DNA from: Methanobacteriota archaeon
Lineage (GTDB): Archaea > Thermoplasmatota > Poseidoniia > Poseidoniales > Poseidoniaceae
Assembly: GCA_002720095.2 (NCBI GenBank)
Contig: PBGP02000014.1
Location: 1-60,915 of the forward strand
Direction of reading: 5' to 3'
Length of the DNA: 60,915 nt
Position numbers and translations under genes: made by a program. The notes below the pieces were generated by a model that was not told where the DNA came from, searched no databases, and saw nothing but the letters and a program-made list of their open reading frames with translations. Shown here in pieces: positions 56,001 to 60,915 of the stretch (the first letter of the stretch is position 1; every line of letters begins with the position of its first letter).

Positions 56001-58326
56001 CATCGAGATTAACACGCCAACTTTGAGAGTCAGTATATTCAGATTGGTAAGAATGTTGATAAGTTAATTGATCGTTAAAGTATCTGTTATCTTCAGAATA
56101 TCCTCTAGGATTAATCTCGCCTTCTAAATCACCATTGATATCATTTCCATCATAGTTAACATTAAGAGTGTTTGAGTTTGATACATCGATGCTAAATTCA
56201 CCATCCAAAGAAAGACTTTCAGCAGCTTCAGCACCAGCCTGAGGTGAAACTCTTAGAATAGCCATATCGATTTCTGCGTTTTCAACGGGGCCATCATGTG
56301 AGTATGCTGTTGCCACAACATTGTAGTCACGATTTACAAGTGTAGTCTCTTCTTGTGTCACTAGAACACCAACAGCTGAAATGATAAAAGATTCATCGTT
56401 ATTTTCCCAAGCCATTGATTCAATCAATGTAGGAAATAACTTCTCCATTTCTAAATTAGCAGAACTTATTCTGCAGTCATCACACGGAGGTATGAAATTA
56501 ATTAGGGGTTGGGTAAAACTCCATTCAGAATCTTCTATTGTTGGGACAGATAGAAGCCCTAGGTAATTATATTCATAATCACTACCTCTAACCAAATCTG
56601 TGCTTTGAACATCTCCAAATTCGTTTGTAATTGCAATAGTGAACTTGTCAGGGACATCATTACGGTGATCCTCCCATGTATCCCAATTCTCCGGGTTAAA
56701 ACTAACTTCAACTCCTAATTCTAAGAAATTTCTATCATGAACACTTGTGACTATTGGTTCGATTTCAGGTATACAATCCGTTTCCTCATCTTCATCAGAA
56801 ATATCACAATTATCACCAAAAATAATTTTTTGGTCATCATCTTCTCCGTCACCGTCTTCGTCCGTCCATTCATTCCACCAATGATAATGATAATTTCTAG
56901 TAGAGGATTGTTCGATCCATTCACCGAATTCCTCAAGAGATTCACCAAGATTGTTCCATACTGGGCTTTCTAATGATGTAAATATATGACCGACAATATC
57001 TTCAGGTAGGGAATTAAAATTGTCAAATGCATCATTAACCCACGGTGAGCTTGTTTCCATTTTTGCTGTCCAAGCCTGCCCTTCGGATGTATCCATTAGC
57101 AGTTCGTATTCCCAGGTAATTTCTCCTACATCATCAAGAACTTCGTCACCATTCAAATCTTGGACTTCAACATTCATTTCAGACATTCTAATTATTAACT
57201 TTTGAATTGGCGTCATACTATCTATTTCTTGATTAGATAAAGGTTCAACCCAAGCTTCTAGAGCGTTTATTATTGCTTCAGGATGATCTGATACTGCGAG
57301 TAGTGCAAGATTACGTAAAATATTTTGGATAGATTGGAATGGTAATTGATTATTAGCGAGGTTATCAAGGGATTCTTGTAAATCATTCCATTCATCACTA
57401 CCTAAAAGTGCGTTATATGCAGCCTCAAAATCTCCTGTACCTTCGAAACGGGTGAAATTTTCTATCGGATCAAACATTTGCACGTAATCAATAACACCTT
57501 CTAAGTCTTCCACTGATCTGGGAAGTGGGAACTCATCCCCATAAAGCAACAAACCTGTAATCATCATTAATCCTGCATCAACATCTTCTGAATCAAGGAA
57601 TTCCATCAGAGCTTCTAAAAAATTGGCTCCAGCCTCGAGATCATACTGATTTTTACCTGCGTCAATCATACTATTCCACAACTGTTGACTTCCACCAGGC
57701 CCACTTCCTTTAGTGGCAGTGTAAACAAAATTACTCCACCCTTCATTAGCGGTACCGGCTTCTTCTAATGATTCAAATTCTGATTTAATCTCTTCAAGCG
57801 GATTAGCAGAATCCCACGCATCATCAAGAGGTTTTAAAACCATACTTTCAAATTTTTCTAGAAATAGTTTTGTAATTTGCGTCGAGTCATCAACAGCTAT
57901 CTCAAAAGCGCTATTTTCGGCTTTTATGCTTGCACCAAATACCCCACCATTTGAAGAAACGGGTACTGTGTAAATTCCTTTCCAAGTCATAGTATTTGCA
58001 TCACTTTCATGAGGACCAACTTTTTGAAGGACGATTGTACTAACAATTTCCCCATACAATGGTAATTGTCCACCGATGACGTCAATAGGATCCATGTCAT
58101 ATCTTAATATGTCAGCGGTAACTTGTGTTTCGTAAGTATGGCCTCTAGTATGCGCCATTATCTCAACATCAGAGCCCACGGAAGCAAATTTTGTATTTAC
58201 AAAACCATCAATACTCAGTGTGTTATTATTTGCAGATGTTGAGTTTGGGCTTGGAATTTGGGCAATAACAGGCCCCATACTCATTAAAATTAAAATTATT
58301 AAAGTGAAGACAGCACATCTTTTCAT
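53071..58326 (-). CDS. Giant cell-surface protein with C-terminal helix and Trp-rich tail
   Basis: 1751 residues. A signal peptide (CAVFTLIILILMSMGPVIAQ) is followed by an alpha-rich region to about 480, several beta-rich Ig-like regions, Asp/Glu-rich stretches (WNEWTDEDGDGEDDDQ), and an Ig/invasin-type module near 1560-1625 (SFSPPNPQVGDTVTINVIDE). One helix (IFYAVIAILVVVIVILLSVM) leads to an 85-residue tail ending YPTGSGNWWYRDGQSGQWME then WR. AGGGGATTT precedes the ATG. It probably forms part of the cell surface; no catalytic motif is visible. Confidence 0.8.
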   Translation of the reverse strand: MKRCAVFTLIILILMSMGPVIAQIPSPNSTSANNNTLSIDGFVNTKFASVGSDVEIMAHTRGHTYETQVTADILRYDMDPIDVIGGQLPLYGEIVSTIVLQKVGPHESDANTMTWKGIYTVPVSSNGGVFGASIKAENSAFEIAVDDSTQITKLFLEKFESMVLKPLDDAWDSANPLEEIKSEFESLEEAGTANEGWSNFVYTATKGSGPGGSQQLWNSMIDAGKNQYDLEAGANFLEALMEFLDSEDVDAGLMMITGLLLYGDEFPLPRSVEDLEGVIDYVQMFDPIENFTRFEGTGDFEAAYNALLGSDEWNDLQESLDNLANNQLPFQSIQNILRNLALLAVSDHPEAIINALEAWVEPLSNQEIDSMTPIQKLIIRMSEMNVEVQDLNGDEVLDDVGEITWEYELLMDTSEGQAWTAKMETSSPWVNDAFDNFNSLPEDIVGHIFTSLESPVWNNLGESLEEFGEWIEQSSTRNYHYHWWNEWTDEDGDGEDDDQKIIFGDNCDISDEDEETDCIPEIEPIVTSVHDRNFLELGVEVSFNPENWDTWEDHRNDVPDKFTIAITNEFGDVQSTDLVRGSDYEYNYLGLLSVPTIEDSEWSFTQPLINFIPPCDDCRISSANLEMEKLFPTLIESMAWENNDESFIISAVGVLVTQEETTLVNRDYNVVATAYSHDGPVENAEIDMAILRVSPQAGAEAAESLSLDGEFSIDVSNSNTLNVNYDGNDINGDLEGEINPRGYSEDNRYFNDQLTYQHSYQSEYTDSQSWRVNLDDNGDLGIAEVITKGKTESGIEFEIKEEFPMPGTPDCIFTSGRVEEQNENEDVINLQLTNQDWQSEKYYNTPDFEFVTINWGDGSSIETIDLSESVHGNDHWRSHNYDTSSSDNDIYEIEIEYTDENENVFSHHFKYRSGYGFETTQSDEDEDVWYDWYVESAEGGYWDYCRLDYSENNVPSPEIIDSFITDGPFEVMKEEIMTSDNNGETTMTVSPTLPGAYISIAQAKVTRANGEQMVGIGMNLAGVTSGSISIGGDLTQETTFGGIPVYKSERGDLSTGISITPTDIPCENGHKILAVLSPLDLSEAFPEVPKNAWGTGDTSANDDDDSSSDTGMLSVDLDFECGETSKNWEVGLDAPMYVFGIIAVEGESSDDGSSECYNVQNGEYSQEDGWFYPQSNSNEEYRISEGEMFWDDGTFCPENEVSSGDDLTFPKALHIGIVINNPDSLKLTGDLGPGQTTNIALSDEDGPASRILAVATPKEGFDPATIDFSAFTEFIYGEGVRNNVGWIAQEEEINKIRVESDVWCEDRNDYNWEAEEYYGESNVRVRIQVDTHKWSKETPPSPTNSYLKDSLGSIISPVRDWYQEWEGDDNWYANYKISDSGDYKLTLDSHINNFFVDLNEQSESSDFCNSIENGWEVTDGENQIDTQEEVFELIDNLLSNVDSIAWGLGSSADLHLPILSSPVGEYTILAIAQKGEGDSAVVVSAINNEVIVPQPNPEPPKLENMYLSFSPPNPQVGDTVTINVIDENNAPIDGVSVTGKKDSWTIFSMVTNEAGQAEFVVQLGVIDILASGGNYNPASLTINVTDSGVTTEDGENLPDEENPLSSGEDIDETTNQTLGDNINEDKEDAAEDESGTGTGLRSGLGEYENIFYAVIAILVVVIVILLSVMKIRGRTTSDWEDEAAWDDYQEIINSPNTYDTYQNNQKQSADNNPPNYIEGQWRDGYEVLEYPTGSGNWWYRDGQSGQWMEWR

Positions 58327-58372
58327 AAATCCCCTAAATGAACGTTATTAATAGAGGTATTTATTAAAAGCA

Positions 58373-59437
58373 CTACCTAAAAATAATATTAACCTTCAGT
58401 TTTCCATTTTTATCTGAAACACTTGCACATCCTGCATTCTCGTATTCACTTTCAGTCCAAACACCTTCAGTTTGAAAAAATGAGATACTTGATAATCCTA
58501 AGATTTTGAACCATGAACTCATTGGTGAAATAATCCTGCTGCTTTCAGAATCTATCTCCCAAGATTTTATAGCGATTAAATCATTACTGTAATTATCACA
58601 CCATAAATTATGATTTTCTGATTCATTTTTTAATTCAAAAATATTTCTAATATTCTCTATTTTTGAGGGTGTATTGACTGTTGATTTATTTATATCAACT
58701 TTGTTAATGACAAAATCATGATTAATAATTTTTGGTATTTCAGAGATTTTCTGAGTTTTGGTAAGATTAATGTCGGGAGAAAATGATTTTTCACAATTTA
58801 AACTATTTGGTAGACAACCTTGAATGTTCAAATCATGCTTTGTCAAAACCTTTGCCAATAACCAGGGACCTGTTCTACTTTTTATTTCTAGATTATTTAC
58901 TTCTAGGAAAGATGCATCATATCTATCTATTGTTTCCCATACTGGGGGATCATGAATAAATGTGATTTGGCTGTAAGAATCTAATTCTTTCCCACCAGAT
59001 GCATTCCAATCAATTACAAACCATTCTTTGCCGATAAAATTAGCCTTAGCATATTCTTTTAGATATGTAATTTTTAAATACCCTTCAACTCTACCTAATC
59101 CTCCAATTAGGTTACGTATATTTGTTATCTCTACAGGGCCTTCAATTTGGAAACCATTAGGTGTGGAATTGCATGAAAGACATCCTTCGCTTTCTACAGA
59201 ATTAACTGTTAAATTGATTTCAGCGATTGCTCCGGTTTGAGAACTTTCATCCAATCCGAGTGCATTCATAGCATCTCTTGTTGATAATGTGATAGTTCCG
59301 GAAATGTTATCAGGTTCAAATTTTAAAGCTTCATCTTCAATTTTAGAATTCTCAATAATTATTGTCGAAGAAAAAATGATAATCAAAAAAACTAACAATT
59401 CTACAGAATGACTAGCCTTAATTTTTTGATACGTCAT
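58373..59437 (-). CDS. Membrane-anchored extracellular protein
   Basis: A 354-residue protein with an N-terminal signal anchor (VELLVFLIIIFSSTIIIENS) and a beta-rich extracellular part. Cysteine pairs (CLSCNST; CLPNSLNCEKS) and several N-x-S/T sites are visible. A final cysteine lies near the C-terminus (NAGCASVSDKNG). GAGGTAAGTAAT precedes the ATG, and it lies 46 bp upstream of the giant protein on the same strand, so the two are probably co-expressed and may interact. The 263-bp gap upstream (59438-59700) is AT-rich with no open frame and probably holds the promoter and the sco terminator. Confidence 0.65.
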   Translation of the reverse strand: MTYQKIKASHSVELLVFLIIIFSSTIIIENSKIEDEALKFEPDNISGTITLSTRDAMNALGLDESSQTGAIAEINLTVNSVESEGCLSCNSTPNGFQIEGPVEITNIRNLIGGLGRVEGYLKITYLKEYAKANFIGKEWFVIDWNASGGKELDSYSQITFIHDPPVWETIDRYDASFLEVNNLEIKSRTGPWLLAKVLTKHDLNIQGCLPNSLNCEKSFSPDINLTKTQKISEIPKIINHDFVINKVDINKSTVNTPSKIENIRNIFELKNESENHNLWCDNYSNDLIAIKSWEIDSESSRIISPMSSWFKILGLSSISFFQTEGVWTESEYENAGCASVSDKNGKLKVNIIFR

Positions 59438-59700
59438 ATTACTTACCTCGGTGGATTACTTATTTAGGGTATCTACATGATGGAGACTCATAAGATTACT
59501 AATGACTGATTTTGATTAATGCGTTATTGTATAAATTGTACTTATTCAATGGGACAAATCTTCAATTTTTAATTTATATTTGTTTAGAATAGTCCTTACA
59601 TTAATACCAAAAAATTAAATTTTTTTCAACGAACCATCTTGTGCATATATTAAAATTAATTATTAAAAACAAATAAAGATTATACTTAAAACACTTGCAT

Positions 59701-60915
59701 TTATTCATTTATCAACAACATTATGTCTTCTACAAATAATTCATAGTCCCAATTAAACCCTGTCCAAGCAACTCTTCGTTGATGTTCTCTGTCTAAGATT
59801 AATGTAACTGTGCTATGACCTAGAGTATATTCTGGATTGTAATTCTCAGAATAATTCTTGATATGCATTGTAACATGTTCTAGCATAGATGTATCATTAA
59901 GGCCAAACCTACACCATGAATATAGTTCAAAGATAATTTCATTGTAATGTCCATTTTCATTAGTATAATTTAACCCACAAATCTCATTCTGTCTTAGTTC
60001 ATAAGGTAGGTTTGAGATGTTTGTACTGTCTTTGATTATCGCAAAGTTATTACTTCCAGATGAATATAATTCGTCCAGATTTTCAGAATTTACTTCTAAA
60101 TTAGTCATTTCCCAATTTTTGTTTGTTTTATTCCAACTCATTAAATTCCAGTGTTTTGTTAATTCTCCGTTGATTCTATCTAATGTCTTGTTTTGACTGT
60201 TAACTTCAAGATTATATGATGAATTAAGCGTATTCAATGCATCTAAAGTAAGATTCCAACCAGTAACATTATTTTCATTAAAATTTTTAGTGTCAATAAC
60301 TACAAATTCAGACTTGTTATTACCGCTGATTGTTAAAGAATAATTTTCATTATTTAGATAATTATGTGCACTAGTACTCATGTTGAAATGTTGAGTCAGC
60401 ATACTTTCAATGTGATAAATTGCACTAGGGGTTTTTACGTGTCTTTGGCCGTTTTCACTGAACATATTCCAATGTTGTATCACTACCCAAAGGTCATCAT
60501 ATAAATTATCAGAAGCGTTTATGGGGCTTTCATCAATGTTATGCGCTTGTATGTATGTTTTATCAACGACGATTGCGTATGATTTTAGCACATTATCAAT
60601 AATATCTGTATCATTATGTGATAAGTGATCCCAATCGTATCCTAAACCCTCATGCCAATAGCTTTTCATTCTTTCAGGGGTATCAACTAATGGATCAATT
60701 GAAATCGAGATGAATACAACATCTTTACCGTAAAAATTTCCCAGAGATTCTTTGGCAAGATTCATGTTGTATTCGATCATTGGACAAATGTCTGGACATG
60801 TACTGAATGTGAATGCTAAAACAACAATTTTATTTTCAAAATCTGATAAAGATACCTCTTCTCCATCTTGATTGATTAAATCAAAGTCTGCGGCAGGAAC
60901 TCCACTAGGCCATTC
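59701..60915 (-). CDS. SCO1/SenC-like protein with large insertion, N-terminus outside window
   Basis: At least 405 codons, open to the right edge. The first part is the thioredoxin-fold SCO domain: DFDLINQDGEEVSLSDFENK, VVLAFTFSTCPDICPMIEYN with the copper CxxxC, and SIDPLVDTPERMKSYW. The other SCO half, with the copper histidine, appears only at the end: YTLGHSTVTLILDREHQRRV. Between them lie about 250 residues rich in N-x-S/T sites. SCO proteins deliver copper to cytochrome oxidase, so it may act with the haem and blue-copper proteins nearby. The likely signal sequence is outside the window. Confidence 0.82.
   Translation of the reverse strand, partial: EWPSGVPAADFDLINQDGEEVSLSDFENKIVVLAFTFSTCPDICPMIEYNMNLAKESLGNFYGKDVVFISISIDPLVDTPERMKSYWHEGLGYDWDHLSHNDTDIIDNVLKSYAIVVDKTYIQAHNIDESPINASDNLYDDLWVVIQHWNMFSENGQRHVKTPSAIYHIESMLTQHFNMSTSAHNYLNNENYSLTISGNNKSEFVVIDTKNFNENNVTGWNLTLDALNTLNSSYNLEVNSQNKTLDRINGELTKHWNLMSWNKTNKNWEMTNLEVNSENLDELYSSGSNNFAIIKDSTNISNLPYELRQNEICGLNYTNENGHYNEIIFELYSWCRFGLNDTSMLEHVTMHIKNYSENYNPEYTLGHSTVTLILDREHQRRVAWTGFNWDYELFVEDIMLLINE

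Noticed and set aside
58240-59700. Mobile element or integrase near the right end
   Set aside because: No transposase, integrase, terminal repeats or attachment site is seen; tRNA-Arg and tRNA-Ser also have no nearby integrase or duplicated 3' end.

Overview
The window is about 61 kb of dense, AT-rich archaeal DNA. The information-processing genes are archaeal: PolD large subunit, FEN1, TFB, topoisomerase VI A and B, Rpo3, S4/S11/S13 without bacterial-style operon partners, pantoate kinase and a Trm-G10-like tRNA methyltransferase. They sit among bacterial-type metabolic genes: an AceE-type pyruvate dehydrogenase E1, fused RibD, GcvH, ferrochelatase, cold-shock protein and RNase HI. Ferrochelatase, an SCO1-like protein and a blue-copper domain point to an aerobic lifestyle. 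The mix best fits a marine planktonic euryarchaeon of the Poseidoniia type (Marine Group II or III, Thermoplasmatota). This is inferred from gene content only; no 16S rRNA lies in the window.

Layout. 1-4.4 kb: membrane and lipid genes (partial membrane protein, VTT/TVP38 protein, long-chain acyl-CoA synthetase, membrane acyltransferase). 4.4-5.4 kb: a TPD-family nuclease related to eukaryotic CDIN1. 5.4-10.6 kb (minus): pyrE, a THUMP-like methyltransferase, rps13, rps4, rps11, rpo3 and pantoate kinase. 10.7-15.2 kb (plus): PolD large subunit and a cold-shock protein. 15.2-22.2 kb (minus): a transcription regulator, a membrane protein, topoisomerase VI A and B, and a domain-permuted aconitase-family dehydratase. 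22.4-24.7 kb (plus): TFB with a repeat-type protein in tandem. 24.7-39.8 kb: mixed metabolism, repair and RNA genes (galU, rnhA, gcvH, aceE, fen1, tRNA methyltransferase, tRNA-Arg, ribD, lipid kinase). 39.8-60.9 kb: a region dominated by secreted, membrane-anchored and redox proteins (lipoprotein, fasciclin-cupredoxin fusion, PKD protein, Asp-rich TSP3-type protein with a DSS minisatellite, RND exporter, a 1751-residue surface protein, an SCO1-like protein), with tRNA-Ser, ferrochelatase, a Rieske protein and an SDR among them.

Genes are tightly packed: convergent pairs abut or overlap by a few bases, and operon genes often share stop/start bases. No gene-free stretch exceeds 300 bp. No CRISPR array, transposase, integrase or rRNA is visible. 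Many operon-internal genes have clear Shine-Dalgarno (SD) motifs, while several first genes look leaderless.

The most unusual signals are: (i) at least four genes whose conserved or signal-peptide N-terminus and SD motif point to a non-AUG start (CUG, AUU or AUC); (ii) the CDIN1-like nuclease; (iii) the permuted swivel-first aconitase; (iv) an SCO-type fold split by a large glycosylation-rich insertion; (v) a giant surface protein with a tryptophan-rich cytoplasmic tail.
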